A DNA stretch of 64,000 bases. It comes from Gordonia rubripertincta (lineage in GTDB: Bacteria; Actinomycetota; Actinomycetes; Mycobacteriales; Mycobacteriaceae). The position numbers and the translations under genes are program-made. The stretch is from assembly GCF_038024875.1 (NCBI RefSeq), contig NZ_CP136136.1, positions 2,108,001 to 2,172,000 of the forward strand, written 5' to 3'. Numbering within the stretch: position 1 is the first letter of the stretch; each line of letters starts with the position of its first letter. Shown one piece after another: positions 1 through 8,904 of the stretch. The notes under the pieces were generated by a model. The model ran no database searches. It was not told where the DNA came from and saw only the letters and a list, made by a program, of their open reading frames with translations.

Positions 1-1
1 G

Positions 2-319
2 GGGAGCCCGAGTGTGCTGGCCAACATGGTCCTCGGTGCCGAGCAGCATGTGGACTGGGTTGCCGGCGCCATCCACCATCTCGACGAACACAATTCGGCG
101 ACCATCGAGGCGGAGAGCGACGCGGTCGACAGCTGGGTCGCCGAGTGCTCGGCGAAGGCGGCCGGCACTCTCTTCCCGTCGGCGAACTCGTGGTACATGG
201 GCGCCAACATCGAGGGCAAACCCCGCGTGTTCATGCCGTACATCGGCGGATTCGGGAACTATGCGAACGTGTGCGCCGAGGTGGCCGAGGCCGGCTACAA
301 GGGCTTCGAGATCACGTGA
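2..319 (+). CDS. Baeyer-Villiger monooxygenase, C-terminal end (partial)
   Basis: Open frame that enters from the left edge, so the N-terminal FAD and NADPH domains lie outside the window. The visible 105 residues begin GSPSVLANM and continue with EQHVDW, then WYMGANIEGKPR and a closing segment FMPYIGGFGNY. This is the C-terminal signature of cyclohexanone/cyclopentanone-type flavin BVMOs, which insert one oxygen atom next to a ketone to give an ester or lactone. The next gene is an esterase on the same strand 60 bases downstream, which fits an oxidise-then-hydrolyse pathway. The family call is firm; the substrate cannot be inferred. A second, more distantly related BVMO lies at 3220-5233 in the same operon. 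Confidence 0.85.
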   Translation, partial: GSPSVLANMVLGAEQHVDWVAGAIHHLDEHNSATIEAESDAVDSWVAECSAKAAGTLFPSANSWYMGANIEGKPRVFMPYIGGFGNYANVCAEVAEAGYKGFEIT

Positions 320-379
320 CCCGATGACGCGATCTCACAGCACCAAGACGGTTGGAACACCGACGGATAGGACAACGAC

Positions 380-1360
380 ATGAGCCGCCGTAGCGACCTG
401 CACCCCGACGTCGAAGCGATGCTCACCGCTCTCGAGGCCGGCTTCCCGGACGTGACCGAACACGATCCCCGTGAGCTGCGGGAGATCATCGTGTCCCGTC
501 GTGCTCCGCTCACCCGGCAGCCGGACATGGCGATCGCCCGCGATCTCACGATCGATGGACCGGGCGGCGATCTGGCACTGCGTGTGTATGTGCCGCAGCG
601 GGATTCCGACGCCGGCAGTGGAGTTCTGCCGGTCGTCGTGTTCGCGCACGGCGGCGGGTTCGTCTTCTGCGATCTGGACAGCCACGACGAGTTCTGTCGC
701 TCGATGGCGGCGGAAGTGGGTGCGGTCGTGGTCGCGGTCGACTACCGCCTCGCGCCCGAACACCGGGCCCCGGCGGCGATGGAGGATGTCTATCGCGCAC
801 TGTGCTGGACGGCGGAGAACATATCCGGGTTCGGTGGGGACCCGCATCGCATCGCCCTCGCCGGCGACAGCGCGGGCGGGAACCTGGCCGCCACGACCAG
901 TCTGGCCGCCCGCGACCGCAACGGGCCGAAGGTGTGCGCCCAGATCCTGCTGTACCCCGTGATCGACGACGACGTCGACACCGCGTCGTACCGCGACTAC
1001 GGAGTCGGGTACTACAACACGACCAAGGCCATGCGGTGGTACTGGGAGCAGTACGCACCGGAGGGGCGGCACAGCGCCCTGGTGATCCCCACCAACGCAG
1101 ACACATTGGCCGGTCTTCCCCCGGCGGTGGTGGCCACCGCCGAACTCGACCCGCCCTGTTCGGCCGGTGAGGAGTACGCCCGGTTGCTCGAGGCCGCCGG
1201 TGTCCCGGTGATCGCTCACCGATTCGACGGACTCTTCCACGGCTTCCTCACATTTCCGCAACTCTCGCTCACGCCACCCGCTCGCGAGAAGGTCTGGCAG
1301 ATGATGCGCGACGTGCTCGCGGCGACTCCCGCGGACGACGGCGTCAGGAGCACACCATGA
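380..1360 (+). CDS. Alpha/beta hydrolase, hormone-sensitive-lipase family esterase
   Basis: 326-residue cytosolic esterase of the HSL (bacterial lipase family IV) type. The oxyanion-hole motif HGGGF is at residues 90-94, the conserved DYRLAPEH at 121-128, and the nucleophile elbow GDSAGG at 162-167 with Ser164. A plausible catalytic Asp sits in AELDPP near residue 260 and the His in LFHGF near residue 300, so the triad looks complete. There is no signal peptide. It follows a BVMO and overlaps the next SDR by four bases (ATGA at 1357), so translation is probably coupled. The likely job is to hydrolyse the ester or lactone made by a BVMO of this operon; that role is inferred from context. The start has an AGGA-type ribosome site about ten bases upstream. 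Confidence 0.88.
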   Translation: MSRRSDLHPDVEAMLTALEAGFPDVTEHDPRELREIIVSRRAPLTRQPDMAIARDLTIDGPGGDLALRVYVPQRDSDAGSGVLPVVVFAHGGGFVFCDLDSHDEFCRSMAAEVGAVVVAVDYRLAPEHRAPAAMEDVYRALCWTAENISGFGGDPHRIALAGDSAGGNLAATTSLAARDRNGPKVCAQILLYPVIDDDVDTASYRDYGVGYYNTTKAMRWYWEQYAPEGRHSALVIPTNADTLAGLPPAVVATAELDPPCSAGEEYARLLEAAGVPVIAHRFDGLFHGFLTFPQLSLTPPAREKVWQMMRDVLAATPADDGVRSTP

Positions 1361-2289
1361 CACCGCAGTCGGGGACATCGCAGTCGGGGACACAGCAATT
1401 GAGCGGCCGGCAGTTGAAAGGCAAGGTGGCGCTGGTGACCGGCAGCAGCCGCGGGATCGGACGCGGGATCGCCCGGCGACTCGCGAGTGCGGGGGCGACC
1501 GTCGTGGTCACCGCGCGGTCCTCCACGCCGTCGCCGTCGATCCGCAACGGCGAGGAGCTCTTGATCTCCGGAACCCTCGACGAGACCGTCCGCCTGATCG
1601 AGGAGGACGGTGGCACCGCTCTCGCGATCACCGCCGACCTCGAGGATCCCGAGCGGCGCGACCGCCTCGTCGACGACGTGGTGGAGGCCGCGGGCACCAT
1701 CGACATCCTGGTCAACAACGCCGGGTTCGCCGACTACTCGGCTGTCGAGGACATGAGCACGGCCACCTTCGACCGGACGATCGAGCACTATCTCAAGGTG
1801 CCGTTCCTCCTGTCCCAGCGCGCGATTCCGCACATGCGGCGCAATGGTGCGGGGTGGATCGTGAACATCGGCTCCTCGACCGGGCTGAGCCCCATCCGAC
1901 CGTTCCGGGACTACAACAAGACCTCCGGCGACGTGATCTATGCCTCCGCGAAGGCGGCACAGCATCGGTTCACCCAGGGCCTCGCGGCCGAGTTGGTCGA
2001 CGCAAACATCGCGGTCAACGCGGTGGGGCCGTCGACGGCGATCATGACCCCTGGCGCCGAGGCGCTGCTGCCGGCCGGTTACGAGACCGAGCCGGTGGAC
2101 TATCTCGCACAGACCGTCCTGGAGATGTGCACGCTCCCGGCCGCCGAGCGCACCGGCCTCGTCGCCTTCAGCCTTCACTATCCGTGGGCCACCGGGACCC
2201 CGGTGTTCTCGGTGGACGGCCGCACCGAGCTCCCGCCCCTCGAACCGCCGGCCTGGGCCAACCCCCACATCGTGCCGGCCGGCGTGTGA
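1357..2289 (+). CDS. Short-chain dehydrogenase/reductase (SDR)
   Basis: 310-residue classical SDR. The Rossmann cofactor loop TGSSRGIG is at residues 28-35, NNAG follows strand four, and the active-site YxxxK is seen as YASAK with an upstream Ser in the GSST segment. It is longer than the usual 250 residues because of an insertion after the cofactor loop (around residues 50-75) and a longer C terminus. The family oxidises alcohols or reduces ketones with NAD(P)(H). The start overlaps the esterase stop (ATGA). The first 15 codons carry a 15-base tandem repeat (1364-1393) that encodes a QSGT duplication, a likely disordered tail. The substrate is unknown; in this operon it could make the ketone used by a BVMO or oxidise the alcohol released by the esterase. 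Confidence 0.87.
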   Translation: MTPQSGTSQSGTQQLSGRQLKGKVALVTGSSRGIGRGIARRLASAGATVVVTARSSTPSPSIRNGEELLISGTLDETVRLIEEDGGTALAITADLEDPERRDRLVDDVVEAAGTIDILVNNAGFADYSAVEDMSTATFDRTIEHYLKVPFLLSQRAIPHMRRNGAGWIVNIGSSTGLSPIRPFRDYNKTSGDVIYASAKAAQHRFTQGLAAELVDANIAVNAVGPSTAIMTPGAEALLPAGYETEPVDYLAQTVLEMCTLPAAERTGLVAFSLHYPWATGTPVFSVDGRTELPPLEPPAWANPHIVPAGV

Positions 2290-2338
2290 ACGCCGAACAG
2301 GCGCGACAGGCCGACCGGCATCGATCGAGACAGGAATC

Positions 2339-3223
2339 ATGACCAACGAAACAGCACAGAGGTTTTCGTCGGGGACCGCGGTCGTCACCGGCGCCGCGGC
2401 CGGTATCGGTGAGGGATTCGCCCGTCACCTCGGCAATCTCGGGATGCACGTGGTGGTCGCCGACATCGACCGCGAACGCGCCGCGGCCGTCGCCGCCGAC
2501 ATCGGCGCTGCCGGCGGGAGCGCGTGCTCGTACGCCGTCGACGTCGCCGACCCATGCGGGGTCGAGGAGTTCGCGGCCGCGGTGTTCGACGGTCACGGCA
2601 GCGTCGAGTTGCTGATCAACAACGCCGGGATCGAATCCGCCGGGTTGCTCTGGGAGATCGACGACGCCCGCTGGCGTCGGCTCATGCAGATCAACGTCGA
2701 CGGTGTCTTCTACTGCATCAAGTCGTTCGTGCCGCGGATGATCGCCGCCGGGACCCCGTCGTGCATCGCCAACCTCTCCTCGGTCGGCGGGTTGAATGCC
2801 GTTGCGGTGCAGGCCCCGTACATCGTCAGCAAGCATGCCGTGCTGGCGATGACCGAATGTCTCCACCAAGACCTGTCGATCGTGGGCGCACCCATCCAGG
2901 TGAGCGCGGTGATACCGCATTCGATCCGCAGTGACATCTTCCGGTCGGCGCTGCGCGAGGCCCCGACCGACAATCCCACGGCCAACGCGGTGTTCGCCGC
3001 CATGCAGCGCGACAACGTCGAACGCGGACTCGATCCCCTCGCCGCCGCCGCGCACATGGTCGACCAGATCGCGGCCGGTGAGTTCTGGATTCACTCCGAC
3101 GACGAGATGTGCACCACCGCTGTACACCGGCGGGGCCGCCAACTGCTCGACCTCGCCCCGCCCGCCGACCCACGAGACATGCTCACCCGCATGGGTGTGC
3201 CAGTACCGGAAGGTGCATCATGA
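2339..3223 (+). CDS. Short-chain dehydrogenase/reductase (SDR)
   Basis: 294-residue classical SDR, different from its upstream neighbour. It has TGAAAGIG at residues 17-24, an Asp at the end of strand two (VVADIDRERA) that favours NAD(H) or a similar choice, NNAG, and the catalytic YxxxK as YIVSK with an SSVGG serine segment. The start at 2339 follows a GAGACAGG purine-rich ribosome site, 49 bases after the previous gene. Its stop overlaps the start of the BVMO at 3220 (ATGA). The C-terminal part resembles the SDRs found beside BVMOs in actinobacterial cyclic-ketone clusters, but the substrate cannot be read from sequence. Cytosolic, with no membrane segment. Confidence 0.87.
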   Translation: MTNETAQRFSSGTAVVTGAAAGIGEGFARHLGNLGMHVVVADIDRERAAAVAADIGAAGGSACSYAVDVADPCGVEEFAAAVFDGHGSVELLINNAGIESAGLLWEIDDARWRRLMQINVDGVFYCIKSFVPRMIAAGTPSCIANLSSVGGLNAVAVQAPYIVSKHAVLAMTECLHQDLSIVGAPIQVSAVIPHSIRSDIFRSALREAPTDNPTANAVFAAMQRDNVERGLDPLAAAAHMVDQIAAGEFWIHSDDEMCTTAVHRRGRQLLDLAPPADPRDMLTRMGVPVPEGAS

Positions 3224-5233
3224 CCAACGCAGTCTCTGCGACCACCTACTCAGACGCCGCCGATTCGGCATCCGTCGACGAGACAGCTCTGCGAGCCGCG
3301 ATCGCGAACTGCGATCCGGCGCCACTGCTGATGTCGCTGATCCACGTGACCGGCGATCTCGGTCTGCTCGATGAATTCGGGACCAGGCTCGAGATCTCCG
3401 TACCGGGAACGCATTACCAGACGGCGAACAACAACACCCTGCCCGCCGGCGTGTACCCCGCGGACGTGGTCGCCGACATTCGCGAGCGCGCCGTCGAACT
3501 ACTCGTGGGGTCCGACCTGACCGCCGCGATGGGGGTGCCGTCGGAAGAGGTCTTCGCCGACATGGCTCGCGTGGCGACGTCGCAGGTGGTCCACGAGGAG
3601 TTCGTCCCGCTTCTCCTGGAGCAGGCCGGGTTCGAGAAAAGCCGGCGGAACGTCCCGGTGACGATGACTCCTCCCGCCGACTTCGACGTCATCGTCATCG
3701 GCGCCGGGATCACGGGTATCAACGCAGCTATCAAGCTGGGAGAGGCCGGGTTCTCCTACACGGTGTTCGAGGCGAACAGCGACGTCGGCGGGACCTGGCA
3801 CCGCAACCTCTACCCCGGTGCAGCGGTCGACACGCCGAGTCACTACTACTCCTATTCGTTCGAGCTCAACCCGGAGTGGACCCGGTACTACCCGACCGGA
3901 CCCGAGTACCAGCGATACCTGCTGTCCGTCGTGGACAAATACGGTCTGCGCGAACACATCCGGCTGAACACCGAGGTGGTGTCCGCGACCTGGTCCGAGA
4001 GTGATCAGCGGTGGCAGGTCGTCACCCGCGACGCGGACGGCACGACCTCTACGCGTTCCGCACGGGCGGTGGTCAGTGCACTGGGCATGCTGAACGCACC
4101 CCAACATTCCCGACGTCCCGGGCCTCGACACCTTCGCCGGGACGGTCGTGCACACCGCGCAATGGGATCCGGCGCTGGATCTGACCGACAAGAAGGTGAT
4201 CGTTCTCGGCACCGGGTGCACCTCGGTGCAGGTGGTGGCGAGCATCGTCGACCAGGTCGCCTCTCTCGACGTCGTCGCACGATCCCCGCACTGGATCGTG
4301 CCGGAGCGAGCAGTCGTCAACGACGTTGCCGCAGAACAACGGTGGGCCCTCGCTCACCTGCCCTTCTACCACGAGTGGTTCCGGTTGCGTTCCTACTGGT
4401 TCGCGTCGGACAACCTGTACCGTCTGCCGCGGGTGGACCCGGAATGGGCGGCGACGCACTTCTCGGCCTCGGCCGAGAACGACATGGTGCTCCGTAACGC
4501 GCAGAAGTATCTGCAGGACAACTTCGCCGACGATCCGGAACTCATGGCGAAGCTGACCCCCGACTTCCGGCCGTACGCCAAGCGGATCGTCAAGGACCCC
4601 GGTTTCTACGCGGCCCTCAAACGCGATCACGTCTCCTTGCATCGCGCGTCGTTCGCCGAGGTGACCGCCGACGGGGTGCGCACTACCGAGAGCGAGTTCC
4701 TCGAGGCCGACGTCATCATCCTGGCCACCGGGTTCAAGCTGCAGTTCACCACCGCGATCGACATCGTCGGTCGCGACGGCAGGAGTCTGGCGCAGGTGTG
4801 GGACGGAGGCGAGGATCCGCGTGCATACCTGGGCGTGCAGGTCTCGGGCTTCCCGAACCTGTTCGTCACCTCCGGCCCCAACTCGGGACCGAATCACGGT
4901 GCCGGGCACAATATCACGAGCGAGGAGCAGGTCCACTACATCGTCGAGTGCCTGCAGTATCTGATCGAGAACGACCACCAGTCCATGGACGTGCGACCCG
5001 AGGCGCTCGCGGAGTACAACGCGCGGGTGGACGAAGCGCTCGACGAGACGGTGTGGATGCATCCGGGCGGTGAGGTCAACAGCTACTACCGGAACAGTGC
5101 CGGCCGGGCCGTGGTGCCGTGCCCGTGGCGTCTCGTCGACTACTGGACGATGCTGCGCGAACCGCACCCCGAGGACCTGACGTTCGTCGACGCCGTCGGG
5201 CGTAGCGCCGACACCGAAGCGGTCCGATCATGA
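3220..5233 (+). CDS. Baeyer-Villiger monooxygenase, 4-hydroxyacetophenone-monooxygenase-like, disrupted by one frameshift
   Basis: Read through the frameshift this encodes about 670 residues. An N-terminal helical extension (about 1-150) is typical of 4-hydroxyacetophenone monooxygenase and absent from cyclohexanone monooxygenase. An FAD loop GAGITG follows (161-166), then GGTWHRNLYPGAAVD, the BVMO fingerprint FAGTVVHTAQWDP just after the break, an NADPH loop LGTGCTSVQ, and the late motif SGPNSGPNHGAGHN. The first frame runs to about codon 294, where CCCC at 4099-4102 appears to hold one extra C; the homologous reading then continues in the next frame to 5233. Both halves show intact coding quality, so this is either a recent mutation or a sequencing error. 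The start overlaps the SDR stop and the end overlaps the next start, both ATGA. Confidence 0.85.
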
Positions 5234-6915
5234 GCGCGAACGTCGGGCACACCGTTGCGACCGTCGACCTCCTAATCGTCGGCTCGGGTACCGGACTGGC
5301 GGCCGCCCTGGCCGGCCACGAACTCGGACTGTCGACACTGGTGGTGGAGAAGTCGGAGTACGTGGGGGGGTCGACGGCGCGCTCCGGCGGGGCGTTCTGG
5401 GTCCCGGGCAATCCGGTTCTGCGCCGTGATCAGCCCGACGACGCCCCGGCGGCCGCGGCCGACTACGTCCGTGCGGTGGTGGGCGACAGCGCGCCCGCCG
5501 AGAGGGGTGCGGCCTTCCTCGAACACGGTCCCGAGGCCATCGCGATGCTCGAGCGGACGACGCCGATGACGTTCATGTGGGCGCGCGGCTACTCCGACTA
5601 CCACCCCGACGAACCGGGGGGATCCGCCGTCGGCCGCACCTGCGAGTGCAAGCCCTTCGACGTCGCCACGCTCGGTCCCGAACAGGCACGCCTCCGGCCG
5701 GGCCTGATGGAATCGTCTCTGCCGATGCCCATCACCGGTGCCGACTACAAATGGCTGAACCTGTTGCGGAGCACGCCGAGTCGTTCGCTCCGGCGCATCG
5801 TGAGGGCACTGGGTATCGGGCTCGGCGGGCTCGTCGTCAAGCGGCGATACGCCGCCGGCGGACAGGCGATCGCCGCCGGACTGTTCGCGGGCGCGCTGGC
5901 CGCGGACATCCCGATCTGGACCGACACCCCGATGGTCGATCTCGTCGTCGAGGACGACCGGGTGGTGGGGGCCGTGGTGAACCGGAACGGCGTCGATGTC
6001 ACCGTGCGGGTGCGCCGGGGCGTCGTGCTGGCGGCCGGCGGCTTCGACCACGACATGGAGATGCGACACAAATTCCAATCGGAGTCGTTGTCGGCGAACA
6101 GCAGTCTGGGTTGTACCGCGAACACCGGAGACGCGATCAAGGTCGGTCAGGACCTCGGTGCGGGGGTGGCGTCGATGGATCAGGCGTGGTGGTTCCCCGC
6201 GGTCGCCGCCGTGCCCGGCGGGTCGCCGTCGGTGCTCCTGGCCGAGCGGTCGTTGCCCGGATCGTTCATCGTCGACGCGTCCGGACGCCGCTTCATCAAC
6301 GAGGCACTCGACTACATGACCTTCGGACAGCGGGTACTCGCCCGGGAGCAGGCGGGCGATCCGGTCGGGACCATGTGGCTGGTGTTCGACCAGCGGTACC
6401 GCAACAGCTACCTCATGGCGGGCAGTCTCTTTCCCGGGCAGCCGCTGCCCCGGGCGTGGTACGAGCACGGCATCGCGGTCCGCGCCGATGATCCGGGTGA
6501 CCTGGCCATCCACATGGGTGTCGACGAGACCACGTTCCGGAACACCTTCGACGCGTTCAACGCGGCGGCCGCCGTCGGCGTCGACCACGAGTTCGGACGC
6601 GGCACCAACGCCTATGAGCAGTACTACGGCGATCCGACGATCAGTCCGAACCCCACGCTCCGCGCGCTCGGCGGCGGACTGTTCGCCGTACGCCTGGAGT
6701 TGAGTGATCTCGGGACGTGCGGCGGCCTGGAGGCGGACGACCGGGCGCGCGTGCTGCGCGAGGACGGATCGGTGATCGACGGTCTGTACGCCACCGGCAA
6801 CACCGCGGCGAATGCGTTCGGTGCGACCTACCCCGGCGCGGGCGCGACCATCGGACAGGGCCTCGTCTACGGGTACATCGCCGCACTGAGCGCGGCCGGC
6901 AGGCTCGAGGGGTGA
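5230..6915 (+). CDS. FAD-dependent dehydrogenase, 3-ketosteroid delta-1-dehydrogenase-like
   Basis: 561 residues, the usual length of KstD-type flavoproteins. The N terminus has the dinucleotide loop VGSGTGLAAA near residues 17-26, an acidic residue after strand two (VVEK), and the family motif GGSTARSGGAFWVPGN. The C terminus has the flavin-closing segment YATGNTAANAFGATYPGAGATIGQG (read in two parts, about residues 520-545). KstD enzymes remove hydrogens from C1-C2 of 3-ketosteroids; relatives desaturate other cyclic ketones. The start overlaps the BVMO stop by four bases, so it belongs to the same operon. No KstR box lies in this region, so it is unlikely to be the main cholesterol-pathway KstD. 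I am sure of the family but not of the substrate. Confidence 0.85.
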   Translation: MSANVGHTVATVDLLIVGSGTGLAAALAGHELGLSTLVVEKSEYVGGSTARSGGAFWVPGNPVLRRDQPDDAPAAAADYVRAVVGDSAPAERGAAFLEHGPEAIAMLERTTPMTFMWARGYSDYHPDEPGGSAVGRTCECKPFDVATLGPEQARLRPGLMESSLPMPITGADYKWLNLLRSTPSRSLRRIVRALGIGLGGLVVKRRYAAGGQAIAAGLFAGALAADIPIWTDTPMVDLVVEDDRVVGAVVNRNGVDVTVRVRRGVVLAAGGFDHDMEMRHKFQSESLSANSSLGCTANTGDAIKVGQDLGAGVASMDQAWWFPAVAAVPGGSPSVLLAERSLPGSFIVDASGRRFINEALDYMTFGQRVLAREQAGDPVGTMWLVFDQRYRNSYLMAGSLFPGQPLPRAWYEHGIAVRADDPGDLAIHMGVDETTFRNTFDAFNAAAAVGVDHEFGRGTNAYEQYYGDPTISPNPTLRALGGGLFAVRLELSDLGTCGGLEADDRARVLREDGSVIDGLYATGNTAANAFGATYPGAGATIGQGLVYGYIAALSAAGRLEG

Positions 6916-6969
6916 CACGGTGAGCCAGATGACCGACGGGCCGGCAGTCGATCCGGCCGGAGGCGTCGT

Positions 6970-7245
6970 ATGACGATGCAACCCATCTCGTGCCAGGGGT
7001 GCGGCCGTGAGGTGCTGGTCGAGAAGTTCAGCGCGGCGCACACCTCGATCCAGTGGCCGTTCGATGCGCGCGAGTGCCCTTTCATCGCGGCACGTGACGC
7101 CGCCGGAACCGCTGCCGGTTTCGGCGCGAACACCCACGGGTGCGAGCAGCTCCTGCGCACCATCGATCAGGCGTTCGCGGAGCAATCCCTCACCGAGAGT
7201 GGTATCGAACTCCCTGTGGGACAGAACGTTCCGCGTCTGCACTGA
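6970..7245 (+). CDS. Small Cys-rich protein, paralogue of the kshA-linked protein at 27256-27651
   Basis: 91-residue protein with no function I can name. It has C8-x2-C11, then VLVEK, HTSIQW at residues 24-29, DAREC ending at Cys36, and C58 followed by LLRTIDQAFAE. The protein encoded at 27256-27651 shares the same ordered pattern: C-x2-C, VLVxK, HTS[IV]QW, DAR followed by Cys, then Cys-x2-L with ID and AE. Four conserved Cys and one His suggest bound zinc or iron. The start at 6970 has GGAGG seven bases upstream. It sits 54 bases after a KstD-like gene and before a C-C hydrolase. The paralogue follows the Rieske oxygenase kshA, so an accessory or electron-transfer role with these oxidoreductases is possible, though not shown. 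Confidence 0.75.
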   Translation: MTMQPISCQGCGREVLVEKFSAAHTSIQWPFDARECPFIAARDAAGTAAGFGANTHGCEQLLRTIDQAFAEQSLTESGIELPVGQNVPRLH

Positions 7246-7307
7246 ACGACGCCCGCTGAATGGGAAGGGCGCCGTCACGCCGATCGCGGAGGTGGGACTC
7301 TGCGAGT

Positions 7308-8219
7308 ATGGTGACCGACAGCGCAATCGAGACAACCGGAGCAGGCGAGAAGACGGAGACGTCGGGCGGAGAGCCGGGCGTTCCCGAACTCCGTGAACTC
7401 GTCACCGAACACGGCACATTGCGATATCGGGAGGCCGGCGACGGACCGCCTCTGCTGTTGCTGCACGGCTCCGGTCCCGGCGTGACCGGCTGGCGGAACT
7501 TCAGCGGCAACGTGCCGGTCCTCGCCCGGCACTACCGGACGATCGTCCTGGAGTTTCCCGGTTTCGGGGTCAGCGACAGTTTCGGCGCGCCCCACCCGAT
7601 GCACTCGGCGCCGACCGCGGTGCGAGCCCTCCTCGACGGTCTCGGCCTCGACCGTGTGCGACTGATCGGCAATTCCATGGGCGGCTTCGTGGCCACCGAC
7701 TTCGCGCTCTCCGACCCCCAGCGGGTGGAGAAGCTGGTGACGGTCGGCGGCGCCGGTACGAGCCTGTTCGGCCCGCAACCGGGCGAGGGCATCATCCGGC
7801 TCGGCGAGTTCGTCGACAACCCGTCCCGCGAATCCCTGGTGGCCTGGCTGAATTCGATGGTCTACGATCGTTCGCTCGTCACCGGGCAGATGATCGACGA
7901 GCGGTGGGAGCAGGCCACCGATCCGGAGACGTTGGCCAGTTCGAGGGCCATGTACGGGCGGGCCGCACTGGACCGGATGGCGCAGGCGATGCGGTCGTCG
8001 GAGGCGACACCCGGATGGGCGAACCTGCGCAAGCTGGCCGTTCCGACTCTGATCACATGGGGACGTGACGACCGGGTCAGCCCGCTCGACATGTCCATCC
8101 TGCCGATGCGGATGATCCCCCACGGCGAGATTCACATCTTCCCGAACTGCGGCCACTGGGTGATGATCGAGCAGAAGGAAGCCTGGGAGTCGGTGGTCCT
8201 GGCCTTCCTGGACCGCTAG
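7308..8219 (+). CDS. Alpha/beta hydrolase, C-C bond hydrolase family (HsaD/MhpC/BphD-like)
   Basis: 303 residues from an ATG at 7308 that follows GGAGGTGGG by about ten bases; an in-frame ATG at 7260 lacks such a site. The motifs are HGSGPG (residues 53-58, oxyanion region of meta-cleavage-product hydrolases), the nucleophile GNSMGG with Ser123, WGRDDRVSPLD for the acid, and CGHWVMIEQ for the His. This arrangement matches HsaD, which splits the ring-opened 4,9-DSHA in steroid degradation, and MhpC/BphD. hsaD is absent from the hsaA-hsaC-hsaB operon of this window, so this gene could supply that step. It could equally serve the unknown substrate of the BVMO operon. Last gene of the operon. Confidence 0.82.
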   Translation: MVTDSAIETTGAGEKTETSGGEPGVPELRELVTEHGTLRYREAGDGPPLLLLHGSGPGVTGWRNFSGNVPVLARHYRTIVLEFPGFGVSDSFGAPHPMHSAPTAVRALLDGLGLDRVRLIGNSMGGFVATDFALSDPQRVEKLVTVGGAGTSLFGPQPGEGIIRLGEFVDNPSRESLVAWLNSMVYDRSLVTGQMIDERWEQATDPETLASSRAMYGRAALDRMAQAMRSSEATPGWANLRKLAVPTLITWGRDDRVSPLDMSILPMRMIPHGEIHIFPNCGHWVMIEQKEAWESVVLAFLDR

Positions 8220-8224
8220 AGAGC

Positions 8225-8269
8225 GCCGGCCCGGTCGTCCGATCGGCGGATCAGATGACCGGGGCCGGC
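8225..8269. terminator. Candidate bidirectional terminator between convergent genes
   Basis: An arm GCCGGCCCGGTC (8225-8236) pairs with GACCGGGGCCGGC (8257-8269) with one bulged base. It lies between the stop of the C-C hydrolase and the stop of the convergent Dabb gene and overlaps the last codons of the latter. There is no T-tract, so the call rests on stem strength and position. Confidence 0.35.
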
Positions 8270-8904
8270 AACCGGCAGTAGCTGTGGCAGACACGATCGG
8301 AGATGATCCGGTCCGGGCACTCCGGGTCGAACCAGCGGTCGACGAGACCCCAGTGCACCGGGTGCATCATGTACTGGCCGGTAAGGGCATCGACGTCGAC
8401 GAACTCCTGCTCCCAGACGTGGGTCCATGTCGACGCACCGCGTGCGCGGATCACCGGGCTCAGCTGCCACGCCCTGATCCCCGACATGTGATCGGGCATC
8501 GCCAGCGTGGCGCTCTCGAAGCGGTCGACCTCGACGGCCGGCGCGGTCTCGTCGACCCGCAGGAGCAGGGTCCGATAGACGGTGGGCGAGGGGCCGTCGT
8601 CGCGTCGTCCGAAGGTGCCCGGGCGGTCCGCTGCGATGTATTCGACCGCGTCGACGTGCCGAACCGCGCTGTCCTCGACGGCTGCGTCGAGTGCCGCTCG
8701 GGTGTCCTCCCAGTCCGCGGCGGTGGCGAACTGGAGATGCACAATCAGGTCCCCGCCGTTGCGAACGCCGGGCAAGGTCGGTTCGATCAGGATGCGTTGT
8801 GCCCGAGAGCTTTCGGCAACACCACGGAACCGTTTGACGATGACCGCGGTCTCGGGGTGGTCCCGCGGGTCGGCGAGGTGGAGGAGTGCGGTCACCTTAT
8901 ACAT
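8251..8904 (-). CDS. Dabb-type alpha/beta-barrel domain protein
   Basis: 217 residues with two ferredoxin-like alpha/beta-barrel repeats, about 1-105 and 108-217. Each has the pattern of the stress-responsive Dabb family: an early beta strand (VTALLHL; YRTLLLRV), a long helix and a late WTHVWEQEF-type strand. The second repeat ends with HPVHWGLVDRWFDPECPDR, a segment seen in small decarboxylases or cyclases of this fold. The enzyme activity, if any, is unknown. It overlaps the upstream gene on the same strand by eight bases, so the two are co-transcribed from a promoter between 9245 and 9347 that is shared divergently with a PadR-type gene. Confidence 0.65.
   Translation of the reverse strand: MYKVTALLHLADPRDHPETAVIVKRFRGVAESSRAQRILIEPTLPGVRNGGDLIVHLQFATAADWEDTRAALDAAVEDSAVRHVDAVEYIAADRPGTFGRRDDGPSPTVYRTLLLRVDETAPAVEVDRFESATLAMPDHMSGIRAWQLSPVIRARGASTWTHVWEQEFVDVDALTGQYMMHPVHWGLVDRWFDPECPDRIISDRVCHSYCRLPAPVI

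Noticed and set aside
335..1393. 352-residue minus-strand frame opposite the esterase
   Set aside because: Shadow of the clear esterase; no family motif and no ribosome site.
6920..6973. 17-codon GTG frame whose TGA overlaps the ATG of the small Cys-rich gene
   Set aside because: It has a weak GAGGGG site and the same ATGA overlap as real genes here, but it is too short and featureless to support as a gene; possibly a leader peptide.
5272..7335. 687-residue open frame on the minus strand
   Set aside because: It is antisense to the KstD-like gene and neighbours, has low-complexity Arg/His/Gly composition and no domain pattern. High G+C makes such shadow frames common.
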